Shown: piece by piece, positions 7,933 through 16,000 of the stretch
How positions within the stretch are numbered: the first letter of the stretch is position 1
Layout: each line of letters starts with the position of its first letter
From: Micavibrio sp. UBA1850
Lineage (GTDB): Bacteria > Pseudomonadota > Alphaproteobacteria > Micavibrionales > Micavibrionaceae
Assembly (NCBI GenBank): GCA_002338525.1
Contig: DDIM01000004.1
Location: 186,001 to 250,000 of the forward strand
Direction of reading: 5' to 3'
Length of the DNA: 64,000 nt
Program-made: the position numbers and the translations under genes
The notes under the pieces: model-generated
Seen by the model: only the letters and a program-made list of their open reading frames with translations
Told to the model about the DNA's origin: nothing
Database searches by the model: none

Positions 7933-9192
7933 TTACTGGTTCATTGATGTGAAGAACTCTTCATTATTCTTCGTATCTTTCATCTTACCAAGCAAGAATT
8001 CAACGGCATCAACTGTACCCATAGGGTTGAGGATACGGCGTAGAACCCACATTTTTTGCAATGTAGCTTGATCAACGAGCAACTCTTCCTTACGTGTTCC
8101 TGATTTTTGAATATCAATCGCAGGGAATGTACGCTTATCAGAAATCTTACGATCAAGTACGATTTCAGAGTTACCTGTACCCTTAAACTCTTCAAAGATA
8201 ACCTCATCCATACGAGAGCCTGTCTCAATCAAGGCAGTAGCAATAATTGTTAATGATCCGCCTTGTTCAACATTACGCGCCGCTCCAAAGAAGCGTTTAG
8301 GACGTTGTAGAGCATTGGCATCAACACCCCCTGTTAAAACCTTACCAGAGCTTGGAACAACTGTGTTGTAGGCACGTGCAAGACGTGTAATTGAGTCAAG
8401 CAAGATCACAACATCACGTTTTTGTTCAACCAAACGCTTAGCCTTTTCCATGACCATTTCAGCCACTTGTACGTGACGCGCTGCAGGCTCATCAAATGTA
8501 GAGGACACAACTTCACCGCGCACTGAACGGGCCATGTCTGTCACTTCCTCAGGACGTTCGTCGATCAAAAGAACAATCAAATATGAATCTGGGTGGTTTT
8601 CAGCAATTGAGCTGGCTACATTTTGTAGCATTACAGTTTTACCTGTACGAGGTGGTGCAACAATCAAAGCACGTTGTCCAAAACCAATAGGAGACACCAT
8701 CTCAATAATTCTTTGTGTGTTTCCTTTTTTCGTAGGATCTTCTGTTTCTAACTTAATTTTGCGCTCAGGATAAAGCGGTGTCAAATTATCAAAATTAATA
8801 CGGTGTCTTACCTTTTCAGGACTTTCACCATTGATTAGATCGACTTTCAAAAGAGCAAAATAACGCTCGTTATCTTTGGGCGCGCGTATGCCGCCTTCAA
8901 TTGTATCCCCTGTACGCAGTCCAAATCGACGAACCTGTGATGGAGAAACATAAATGTCATCTGGGCCTGGAAGATAGTTTTCTTCCGGAGATCTCAAAAA
9001 CCCAAATCCATCTTGTAAAACTTCCAAAACCCCTACACCTGAAATTGGTACGCCTTGTTCAGCTAGCTTTTTCAAGACCGCAAACATAATGTCTTGTTTG
9101 CGCATATTACCGCAGTTTTCGATATCTAACTCTTCAGCAAATGCGAGCAGCTCAGCTGGCGTACGAGTCTTGAGGTCTTGTAAATTCATCAT
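7933..9192 (-). CDS. rho: Transcription termination factor Rho
   Basis: Hexameric RNA-dependent ATPase that ends transcription. The 419-residue length is standard. It has the N-terminal helical domain (MNLQDLKTRTPAELLAFAEEL), the RNA-binding cold-shock-like fold with GFGFLRSPEENYLPGPDDIY, the P-loop APPRTGKT near residue 177, the Walker B strand VVILLDSITRLARAYN, the Q-loop region and the C-terminal SGTRKEELL. No insertions are seen. It lies downstream of hemJ with 198 nt between, enough for its own promoter. The start is a double ATG at 9192/9189. Confidence 0.98.
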   Translation of the reverse strand: MMNLQDLKTRTPAELLAFAEELDIENCGNMRKQDIMFAVLKKLAEQGVPISGVGVLEVLQDGFGFLRSPEENYLPGPDDIYVSPSQVRRFGLRTGDTIEGGIRAPKDNERYFALLKVDLINGESPEKVRHRINFDNLTPLYPERKIKLETEDPTKKGNTQRIIEMVSPIGFGQRALIVAPPRTGKTVMLQNVASSIAENHPDSYLIVLLIDERPEEVTDMARSVRGEVVSSTFDEPAARHVQVAEMVMEKAKRLVEQKRDVVILLDSITRLARAYNTVVPSSGKVLTGGVDANALQRPKRFFGAARNVEQGGSLTIIATALIETGSRMDEVIFEEFKGTGNSEIVLDRKISDKRTFPAIDIQKSGTRKEELLVDQATLQKMWVLRRILNPMGTVDAVEFLLGKMKDTKNNEEFFTSMNQ

Positions 9193-9390
9193 GATGATAT
9201 AATGGGGTCTCTGATAATAATGTTGGATATAAAATTAAAACAATTTCGGTTGTTTATTGGAAAATCCCTGAACTATTTTAAAAGTTCAAAATTAACGGTT
9301 TTTTTGAGGAATTTTTTGTCTAAGACAATTGTTTTATAATCCCATTATACCACCATGTCAACAATTTATCGAATCATTTTAGAGCGTTGC

Positions 9391-9837
9391 CTAAAACGGT
9401 TCGGCAACAGCCATGATAACAATCACAATCATAAACACAGCTGGGACTTCGTTCCATACTTTGTAAAATTTCGCACTTTTCACGTTTTTACCAGCGGCCA
9501 AGTTTTTGCGCCATTTGCCAAACACCATGTGAAGCACGCTCAATAAAACAACAAATAAAAGTTTCACGTGAATCCATCCTTGCGAAAACAACCCTGTATT
9601 CCCGTACAACATCAATCCGCCAAATATCCAAGTTAAAATCATGGCAGGGTTCATTATAATTTTAATAAGTTTTCGCTCCATTGTTTGAAACGTCGCAGAT
9701 ATTTTGGCGTCTGTCCCGGCCTCTACATGGTAGGCAAACAAACGCGGCAGATATAACAATCCTGCCATCCAAGACACCATCGAAATGACGTGGAAGGCTT
9801 TTATCCATAAATAGTTTTGAATGATAAAATCTTGCAT
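9391..9837 (-). CDS. hemJ: Protoporphyrinogen IX oxidase HemJ
   Basis: Integral membrane enzyme that oxidises protoporphyrinogen IX to protoporphyrin IX, the step before ferrochelatase. The 148 residues hold four membrane passes. Family motifs are the N-terminal IKAFHVISMVSWMAGLLYLPRL with its conserved histidine, and the second block of conserved positions around NPAMILTWIFGG. HemJ is the usual oxidase in Alphaproteobacteria that lack HemG and HemY. It follows hemH by 4 nt on the same strand, and hemE-hemH-hemJ covers haem synthesis steps from uroporphyrinogen onward apart from HemF/HemN. Confidence 0.93.
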   Translation of the reverse strand: MQDFIIQNYLWIKAFHVISMVSWMAGLLYLPRLFAYHVEAGTDAKISATFQTMERKLIKIIMNPAMILTWIFGGLMLYGNTGLFSQGWIHVKLLFVVLLSVLHMVFGKWRKNLAAGKNVKSAKFYKVWNEVPAVFMIVIVIMAVAEPF

Positions 9838-9841
9838 GAAA

Positions 9842-10918
9842 TTACTTTGCCCCCTCTATATTTTGGCAACAATCAGACCAATTTTTTGGGCATAATCTCA
9901 CGCCGCCGTCTGGTAAAACACCCTCTTGTTTCAGTGATTGTTGTACAAGCGTCCCAAGCCCTTCAATGAAGGCTTTATGGATACCAACAGTATCCACTTT
10001 ATCCATACCAACTATGCCCCATTCTTCTGCTAATTCACGATATTCGATATCGATCTCAACTAGCGTTTCTACATGCTCTTGTGTGAAGGCATGGGGGTAA
10101 ATCACAACGGGGACTTCGTCTTCTACGGCCTTTTTGAGAGCCTCTTCCGTGCTTGGCCCTATCCACTTTAACGGGCCGACACGTGATTGATAACAAATCT
10201 GCCAATCAACATTTTCAAATAACTTATCTTTTGCTTTTAACGCGGCGACAATTTTTTCAGCACCTTGTTCGCATTGCCATTGGTAGGGGTCACCAGCGTT
10301 GACAACTTTTTCAGGAAGACCATGCGCTGAAAATAAAATACGCGGTGGATTTTTACCTTCGTATTTTTTCAATGACTGTTTGTAAACTTTTGAAATTTTA
10401 TCAACTGACGCATTGATAAACCCAGCTTCCCACGGATAACAACAAATTCCATTACGCGGGGCGGTCAGTCCATGTTTTCTGACTGCCTTATCCCATGCTT
10501 GAAAAGAAGATCGCGTGGTTGTAGTTGAAAATTGAGGATATAAAGGCAGCATTACGACCTTGTCAGCTCCAAATTCTTTGACCTGTCCAGCAACTTCATC
10601 AGCCATCGGGTGCCAATAACGCATGCAAACAAAAACTTTGTATTGATTATCTTTGTCCTTAGACAATAATTTTTCCAACGCCGTTGCTTGGGCTTGCGAG
10701 TTGTCTAGCAGCGGCGATCTATCACCAAGCTCAGCATAGCTTTCACCTGCTTCTTGTTTTGATCTTTTCTTGGAAATCAATTTCGCTAAACACCAGCGCA
10801 CAGGGTAGGGCGCACGAATAATATTTTTATCCGTGAAAAAATTCATCAAAAAAGGTTCAATAGCCTGCTTAGAATCAGGCCCACCTAAATTAAATAATAC
10901 AACTGCTATTTTGTTCAT
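9842..10918 (-). CDS. hemH: Ferrochelatase HemH
   Basis: Inserts Fe2+ into protoporphyrin IX to give haem. The 358-residue protein shows the family start VVLFNLGGPDS, the substrate-side motif RYWHP, LPLYPQFSTTTTRS, the active-site histidine in ILFSAHGLPEKVV near residue 196, and the second conserved site YPHAFTQEHVETLVEIDIEY near residue 275. The C-terminus carries three cysteines (CPKNWSDCCQ), a possible iron-sulfur or metal-binding tail as in some ferrochelatases. The gene overlaps hemE by 4 nt (ATGA), so translation is probably coupled. Confidence 0.96.
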   Translation of the reverse strand: MNKIAVVLFNLGGPDSKQAIEPFLMNFFTDKNIIRAPYPVRWCLAKLISKKRSKQEAGESYAELGDRSPLLDNSQAQATALEKLLSKDKDNQYKVFVCMRYWHPMADEVAGQVKEFGADKVVMLPLYPQFSTTTTRSSFQAWDKAVRKHGLTAPRNGICCYPWEAGFINASVDKISKVYKQSLKKYEGKNPPRILFSAHGLPEKVVNAGDPYQWQCEQGAEKIVAALKAKDKLFENVDWQICYQSRVGPLKWIGPSTEEALKKAVEDEVPVVIYPHAFTQEHVETLVEIDIEYRELAEEWGIVGMDKVDTVGIHKAFIEGLGTLVQQSLKQEGVLPDGGVRLCPKNWSDCCQNIEGAK

Positions 10919-11934
10919 GAGTTTTGTCTTATCACATCCAACATCTGTTGAACATGGGCAGGATCAGTTTCTTTAATCACACCATGGCCCAAATTGAATA
11001 TAAAAGGTCGCCCCTCCATCTCATTGAGAATATCTTTAACTGATTTTTCAAGTGCTTGGCCGCCCTCTAACAACAATTGATTGTCTAAATTACCCTGTAA
11101 AACAATATCAGATTTTATGTCTGACATCTTGATATCCTCACCCACGGCAAGACCATCAGTCCCTGTTTGGATAACATACGCCTCAATCCATTCCAGCGGA
11201 ACATGGCGCGGAAAGCCCATGAACGGAATATCAGGATATGTTTGTTTTACACCTTCAATTATTCGCTGAGTTGGAATTATTACATATTTTTCAAACTGTG
11301 ATTTATCCTCAATCAATCCAGCCCAGCTATCAAACAATTTCAAAACTTCGGCACCGGCCTCTGCCTGACCTTTCAAATACACGATGCTTGCATCAACGAT
11401 TAAATCAATCACATGATCTAAAAAATCAGGGTCACGATCCATCATTTCGAAAATAGCAGGAAACGAGCTTTTTCCATGTCCTTGGATCATGTAACACGCC
11501 ACTGTCCATGGAGACCCCGAAAAGCCAATCATCGTTGTTTGAGGGTGCTGGTTGTCTAAAGCCTGTCTCACCTTGAAAACAGTTTTGCAGATTTGTGAAA
11601 ATTTATCGTTAACGTTCTCAAGAGATAAATCCTTCAAATCATTTGTATCTAAAACAGGACCTTCTCCTGCTCTAAATTCCAACCCTTGCCCCAGCGCATG
11701 CGGGACAATCAAAATATCTGAAAATAAAATAGCACCATCCATCCCATACCGGCGCACTGGCTGTAATGTTACTTCAGCCGCAAGATCTGGATTGTAAGCC
11801 AAATCCAAAAATGAACCAGCTTGGGCTCTTACCTCACGGTATTCAGGTAAATAACGTCCTGCCTGCCTCATGATCCACACAGGAGGAACAGGACAAACTG
11901 ATTTATTTCTCAATGTATTTAAAATCGATTTCAT
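10915..11934 (-). CDS. hemE: Uroporphyrinogen decarboxylase HemE
   Basis: Decarboxylates uroporphyrinogen III to coproporphyrinogen III in the cytoplasm. The 339-residue length fits the family. The N-terminal signature PPVWIMRQAGRYLPEYRE carries the substrate-binding arginines, ILFSDILIVP holds the catalytic aspartate, and the signature SPWTVACYMIQG lies near residue 140. It is the first gene of the minus-strand haem operon. Its start codon faces the candidate origin, the place hemE holds in Caulobacter and Rickettsia. Confidence 0.97.
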   Translation of the reverse strand: MKSILNTLRNKSVCPVPPVWIMRQAGRYLPEYREVRAQAGSFLDLAYNPDLAAEVTLQPVRRYGMDGAILFSDILIVPHALGQGLEFRAGEGPVLDTNDLKDLSLENVNDKFSQICKTVFKVRQALDNQHPQTTMIGFSGSPWTVACYMIQGHGKSSFPAIFEMMDRDPDFLDHVIDLIVDASIVYLKGQAEAGAEVLKLFDSWAGLIEDKSQFEKYVIIPTQRIIEGVKQTYPDIPFMGFPRHVPLEWIEAYVIQTGTDGLAVGEDIKMSDIKSDIVLQGNLDNQLLLEGGQALEKSVKDILNEMEGRPFIFNLGHGVIKETDPAHVQQMLDVIRQNS

Positions 11935-12240
11935 GACACATATCTAATTCATTATATATATTAAGTATAGGTTGTTTATAGTAGTAGGGCTTGTGTAAAA
12001 GTGGATTAAAATTTTATCCCATTTTTGATCCACAGTATCGTTATATATCTCGAAGACAACCTCAAGAAAGCTTTTTGATGTCATTGATTGCACGCATGTG
12101 AATAGTAATTCTTATCCTCTACACATGTATAACTCAATAACTTGATAGGAACGCTTTAGGGATAAGACTTATCCTCCTACATATACACATAGTTCTATCC
12201 GTTCTTTCCCACAGACTTATCCTGTGCTACAAATAGAGCC
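11935..12240. other. Candidate chromosomal replication origin (oriC)
   Basis: A 306-bp AT-rich gap between hemE (leaving to the left) and an unknown gene (leaving to the right). DnaA-box-like sites (consensus TTATNCACA) include TGATCCACA at 12026-12034 and ATATACACA at 12181-12189, each one mismatch off. TTATCC cores lie at 12014, 12112, 12169 and 12218, and TTTCCCACA at 12205-12213. GGATAAG-A-CTTATCC (12160-12174) places two cores back to back. Bases 11950-11980 are a nearly pure A+T stretch. Known context: in Caulobacter and Rickettsia the origin lies between hemE and a conserved unknown gene, apart from dnaA. Transcription diverges from this point for about 4 kb on each side. No protein-coding gene is seen inside. 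Confidence 0.6.
12160..12174. repeat. Perfect inverted repeat of two TTATCC cores in the candidate origin
   Basis: GGATAAG (12160-12166) and CTTATCC (12168-12174) face each other around a single A. Each half holds the first six bases of a DnaA box. Confidence 0.6.
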
Positions 12241-12855
12241 ATGAAACAGCTTTCTTACATAAAACTAAACCGTGCCGAGACACGTGATTTGCTTCAAGAA
12301 ATCAACCCTCACTTAGATGGAACGACGATATCAGAAAATAGTTCCGATGTTGTCAGTGCCTCTCTTGGCTTTTATCCTGGATACAGGTTACTTGAAATCA
12401 CAGACCGTTCAAATAACCCAGCGCGTAAACGCTATGTTATCTACAAAAATGATGACCTTGTGATAGTCGATTACACAAATGGCCCCATTTATGCCCTCAA
12501 CGAGCGATGCCCTATTGCCATTTCTCAGGACAATGTTTTGCAATATGCTCGAATGTTTTTCAATTTCGTACGCGGCAAACATGGAAAATTTCAAATTGTT
12601 GAATCAGTCGATGAGATGAACTGGCGCGAAGAGCCCACTCCAAATGCGCGTAGATCACTCAGTGAAATGATTACACCAATGAGCATTCAAAACATCGAAG
12701 ATGATGGTACATATGTATTGGCAGCAAATATTATTTTCAAAAATGCGCTGTTTGCCTGCACAATCAGTGTAAGACAAAATGGATTAGTAAGATTGTCTCA
12801 GGAAAAAATACTCGTCCAAGATCTTCCCCTCATGGATGACGTTATGAACGTGTAA
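12241..12855 (+). CDS. Conserved unknown protein next to the candidate origin
   Basis: 204 residues, soluble, no signal peptide or membrane pass, and no catalytic motif that I recognise. It holds two alternating blocks of charged and beta-type sequence, including LGFYPGYRLLEITDRSN near residue 42 and YARMFFNFVRGKHGKF near residue 101. It occupies the position of the conserved gene (RP001 in Rickettsia) that flanks the origin opposite hemE. I could not verify homology by eye, so the match is by position only. A terminator begins at its stop codon. Confidence 0.65.
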   Translation: MKQLSYIKLNRAETRDLLQEINPHLDGTTISENSSDVVSASLGFYPGYRLLEITDRSNNPARKRYVIYKNDDLVIVDYTNGPIYALNERCPIAISQDNVLQYARMFFNFVRGKHGKFQIVESVDEMNWREEPTPNARRSLSEMITPMSIQNIEDDGTYVLAANIIFKNALFACTISVRQNGLVRLSQEKILVQDLPLMDDVMNV

Positions 12856-12875
12856 TCGCAACAGGATTATTTTTT
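12853..12875 (+). terminator. Terminator overlapping the stop codon of the origin-flanking gene
   Basis: TAATC (12853-12857, starting with the stop TAA) pairs with GATTA (12865-12869) across a 7-nt loop and is followed by six T. The stem is short but perfect. Confidence 0.55.
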
Positions 12876-12902
12876 CGAAACAATTCAACTGTCTACCGTT
12901 TT

Positions 12903-12931
12903 TTGTTGAAAACCCCCAAATACGGTATAAT
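12903..12931 (+). promoter_or_regulatory. Sigma-70-type promoter of the Bax-inhibitor-1 gene
   Basis: TTGTTG (12903-12908), a 17-bp spacer and a consensus TATAAT (12926-12931). The gene starts at 12980 behind a GAAAGAGGAAA ribosome-binding site. The sequence TCTACCGT occurs on both sides of the promoter. Confidence 0.6.
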
Positions 12932-12979
12932 ATCTACCGTGCATTTAACTTTTGATTTTAAAAGAAAGAGGAAAAAATT

Positions 12980-13684
12980 ATGCAACCGAACAATTTAAAG
13001 ACATCATCTGGCGCACAAGGCAAAGTCTATGATGAAGGTCTACGGTCTCACATGAATAGCATCTATAACCGAATGACACTTGGTGTGTTATTTACGGGTA
13101 TTGTTGCTTATGTGACGGCTAATACTGGCTTGATTAATGTGATCTATGCCAACTCACTATTGATGTATGCTATCATGTTCTCACCTTTGGTTGTGATCAT
13201 GTTTGGATTTAACCCAGCGACAATGCCTGCGAAAAAACTTCGTGTATCATTTGGAATTATTTCATTGCTATACGGTCTTAGTTTTTCTGCCATCTTTATG
13301 GTTTATACAGGTACTGATATTGCCCGTGCTTTCTTTATGGCAGCAGGCGCATTCGCAGGGCTGAGTATCTTTGGTTATACAACAAAGAAAAATCTTGATG
13401 GCTTCGGCTCATTCATTGTGATGGGTGTATGGGGCCTATTGATTATGTCTGTTGTGAATATGTTTGTTGAATCATCACTTATGATGAATGTTATTTCTGC
13501 TGCGGGTATCCTGATCTTTGGTGGATTAACAGCATGGGAAACACAACGTATGAAAGAAAGCTACAGCCCAAGCTATGGTGAAGAAGCCAACAACCGTATG
13601 GCATGGATGTCTGCTTTGAACCTATATGTAAGCTTTGTAGCGATGTTCCAATACATTCTTCACTTCGTTGGCAATAGCGACTGA
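12980..13684 (+). CDS. Bax inhibitor-1 / YccA family membrane protein
   Basis: A 234-residue inner-membrane protein with six to seven membrane passes of the TMBIM (UPF0005) family. Bacterial members include YccA, which modulates the FtsH protease, and BsYetJ, a pH-sensitive calcium leak channel. The N-terminal block YDEGLRSHMNSIYNRMTLGVLFTGI is the family signature. The C-terminal pass contains NLYVSFVAMFQYIL, and the half-buried acidic residues expected for a calcium path are plausible but cannot be fixed by eye. The gene is monocistronic, with a good promoter and terminator. Confidence 0.88.
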   Translation: MQPNNLKTSSGAQGKVYDEGLRSHMNSIYNRMTLGVLFTGIVAYVTANTGLINVIYANSLLMYAIMFSPLVVIMFGFNPATMPAKKLRVSFGIISLLYGLSFSAIFMVYTGTDIARAFFMAAGAFAGLSIFGYTTKKNLDGFGSFIVMGVWGLLIMSVVNMFVESSLMMNVISAAGILIFGGLTAWETQRMKESYSPSYGEEANNRMAWMSALNLYVSFVAMFQYILHFVGNSD

Positions 13685-13717
13685 TAAAGACAAGTATCTT
13701 ATAAAAACAGAAAAAAG

Positions 13718-13741
13718 CCCGATTTATGTCGGGTTTTTTTT
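13718..13741 (+). terminator. Rho-independent terminator after the Bax-inhibitor-1 gene
   Basis: CCCGA (13718-13722) pairs with TCGGG (13729-13733) around TTTATG and is followed by eight T. Confidence 0.85.
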
Positions 13742-13829
13742 ATGCCTTTCGCCACGCATACTTTAAAATTTGACGAAATAAGAACTTCGTATAAACTTCT
13801 TAAAAAATAAAACTAAAAAGAGGAAAACA

Positions 13830-14321
13830 ATGTTTAAAGAATTCAAAGAGTTTATTGCCAAAGGCAATGTTATGGATATGGCTGTTGGTATCATTATTGG
13901 TGCGGCCTTCACAACGATTGTGAAATCACTTGTTGGTGATGTGCTAATGCCAATTATTGGATATTTCACAAATGGAATTGATTTTTCAGAACTCTACATT
14001 GCGCTTGATGGCCAAACATATGAGACATTGGCTGCCGCCCAAGAAGCTGGCGCTGCGGTTGTAAGCTACGGTATATTTGTAAATGCTGTAATTAATTTCT
14101 TAATCGTGGCGATGGTCGTGTTTATAATCGTCAAAAACGTAAACAGACTTAAGCGTAAAGAAGAAGAAAAACCAGCGGCACCAAAAGCACCACCTGCCGA
14201 TGTTGTGCTTTTAACTGAAATTCGCGATCTTTTGGCAAAACCAGCACCGGCTAAGGCAGCGGCAAAAAAGCCAGCGGTGAAAAAAGCGCCTGCAAAAAAG
14301 CCTGCAGCAAAAAAGAAATAG
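13830..14321 (+). CDS. mscL: Large-conductance mechanosensitive channel MscL with basic Pro/Ala/Lys tail
   Basis: Homopentameric channel that opens under membrane tension to save cells from osmotic downshock. The N-terminal helix FKEFKEFIAKGNVMDMAVGIIIGAAF is followed by TM1, the periplasmic loop, TM2 (NAVINFLIVAMVVFIIV) and the cytoplasmic helix LLTEIRDLLA, where most MscL proteins end. Here about 25 more residues follow, built from PAKKA-type repeats and ending in KKK, like a histone-H1 tail. The gene has a GAGGAAA ribosome-binding site and its own terminator. The channel call is firm; the role of the tail is unknown. Confidence 0.96.
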   Translation: MFKEFKEFIAKGNVMDMAVGIIIGAAFTTIVKSLVGDVLMPIIGYFTNGIDFSELYIALDGQTYETLAAAQEAGAAVVSYGIFVNAVINFLIVAMVVFIIVKNVNRLKRKEEEKPAAPKAPPADVVLLTEIRDLLAKPAPAKAAAKKPAVKKAPAKKPAAKKK

Positions 14322-14350
14322 TATTTTCAAATAATTTTGAAATGAACATG

Positions 14351-14382
14351 AAAAGGCGATGGCATGAGCGGTCGCCTTTTTT
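14351..14382 (+). terminator. Rho-independent terminator after mscL
   Basis: AAAAGGCGA (14351-14359) pairs with TCGCCTTTT (14372-14380) and is followed by TTG TTT. The longest possible reading frame of the next gene would run through this hairpin, which supports the later start at 14420. Confidence 0.8.
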
Positions 14383-14419
14383 GTTTGATCTTAAAACCAA
14401 ACATATTATTTTTGTATCT

Positions 14420-15844
14420 ATGAAATATTTAATCACATTGATACTAAGCATTCTTTCTATAAACCCTGCAGTGGCACAAGATGTTCCACAATCTGAAGTG
14501 CAGATGAAATTGTCTTTTTCACCAATTGTGAAAACCGTAGCCCCGTCAGTCGTCAATATTTACGCCAAACGTGTTGTACAAAACCGACAATCTTTCAGCC
14601 CCTTCCTCAATGACCCTTTCTTTAATCAATTTTTTGGTCGCGGATTTGGAGGCATGCAAAAAGAACGTATTGAAAACTCGCTTGGCTCTGGCGTGATCCT
14701 AGAGCAAAACGGGTTTGTGATGACAAATGCACATGTGGTTGATAACGCACAAGAAGCGGTGGTTGCCCTTAATGATGGACGTGAATTTGATGCACAAATT
14801 GTATTAGTTGATAAAGCCTCGGATCTGGCAGTGCTTAAAATCGATGGCAGCGACACACGCCTCCCCACAGCAAAACTCGCCCCCTCAGAAACCTTGGAGG
14901 TTGGTGATCTCGTTTTAGCAATTGGAAATCCGTTCGGAGTGGGTCAAACAGTCACAAGCGGTATCGTATCGGCGCTTGCCCGCTCTACTATGAATATCAA
15001 CGATTTCAATTTCTTTATTCAAACAGATGCCGCCATCAACCCCGGTAATTCTGGCGGCCCCCTCGTTGATATGGATGGTAACGTCGTAGGCATTAATACC
15101 GCCATTTATTCGCGCGACGGCGGGTCTTTGGGGATTGGCTTTTCGGTTCCCTCTGAAATGGTTCAAACTGTTATGAACGCGGCGCGTTCGCAATATGACC
15201 CAAGCCAAACAAACAATACATTTGCCGGCAAGATTAAGCGTCCTTGGATTGGACTTAACGCGCAAATGATCACATCTGACATTGCAAACTCGCTCAATTT
15301 AGAAAACACACAAGGCGCGCTGGTGACAAAACTACACCCGCAAAGCCCCCTTCTTAGAGAGGGTATAAAAGTAGGAGATATTATCACGCATATTGATGGC
15401 CGCCGTATAAAAGACCCAGCCGAGATGAGATTCCGTTTGGCAACAACAGCCCTCAACGAGCGTGTGAAAATGACATACAAACGAGAGGGCCGCGAAAAAA
15501 TAGCTGAAATCCGAATGATAGAAGCGCCTGATCTTCCTGATCGTCAAAAAACACAAATAAAAGGAAAAAACATTTTTCAAGGCATAAGCCTTTGCGTGAT
15601 TAACCCAGCTCTCCAAGAGGAAATGAGCCTAAATATACCAGATGAAGGCGTAGTTGTTTGTGGAATGGGTGAGCGCAATTACGCGCGCCGTTTCCTTCGC
15701 GAAGGCGATGTAATCGTCCGTATGAACGGACGTGAAATAGAAAAACCATCCGATGTTCAATATGTGGCTGACAGAATTGATAGCCGCGGACTGGAGCTGA
15801 TTTTGATACGCAATGGCCGTCAGCAGATTTTAAACTTGCGATAA
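14420..15844 (+). CDS. Periplasmic HtrA/Do-family serine protease
   Basis: Envelope quality-control protease with two PDZ domains. Starting at 14420 gives a Sec signal peptide (MKYLITLILSILSINPAVA, cut before QDVPQ); the earlier ATG at 14342 would read through the mscL terminator. The catalytic triad is H105 (TNAHVV), D135 (SDLAVLKI) and S211 (NPGNSGGPL). PDZ1 starts near residue 300 (GALVTKLHPQSPLLREGIK) and PDZ2 near residue 410. PDZ2 holds two cysteines (SLCVINP and VVVCGMG) and lacks the usual SPA turn. Length of 474 fits DegP/DegQ; which of the two it matches cannot be decided here. It converges on the TPS exoprotein gene. Confidence 0.92.
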   Translation: MKYLITLILSILSINPAVAQDVPQSEVQMKLSFSPIVKTVAPSVVNIYAKRVVQNRQSFSPFLNDPFFNQFFGRGFGGMQKERIENSLGSGVILEQNGFVMTNAHVVDNAQEAVVALNDGREFDAQIVLVDKASDLAVLKIDGSDTRLPTAKLAPSETLEVGDLVLAIGNPFGVGQTVTSGIVSALARSTMNINDFNFFIQTDAAINPGNSGGPLVDMDGNVVGINTAIYSRDGGSLGIGFSVPSEMVQTVMNAARSQYDPSQTNNTFAGKIKRPWIGLNAQMITSDIANSLNLENTQGALVTKLHPQSPLLREGIKVGDIITHIDGRRIKDPAEMRFRLATTALNERVKMTYKREGREKIAEIRMIEAPDLPDRQKTQIKGKNIFQGISLCVINPALQEEMSLNIPDEGVVVCGMGERNYARRFLREGDVIVRMNGREIEKPSDVQYVADRIDSRGLELILIRNGRQQILNLR

Positions 15845-16000
15845 AAAAAGTAAAAATTGTTCCGCTATGCGTATATTACTGGCAATAATGTCTGGGAACC
15901 AGTAACCCCGTTTAACTATCTGTTAAAAACTAACGTGAACTCGTGTCAGAAAATATTTGAAATGATTTATTTGGCTCATAAAGCCGATTTTACTATCGAT

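Noticed and set aside
14342..14420. Longer N-terminus of the HtrA protease
   Set aside because: It would read through the mscL terminator and bury the signal peptide 26 residues into the protein.
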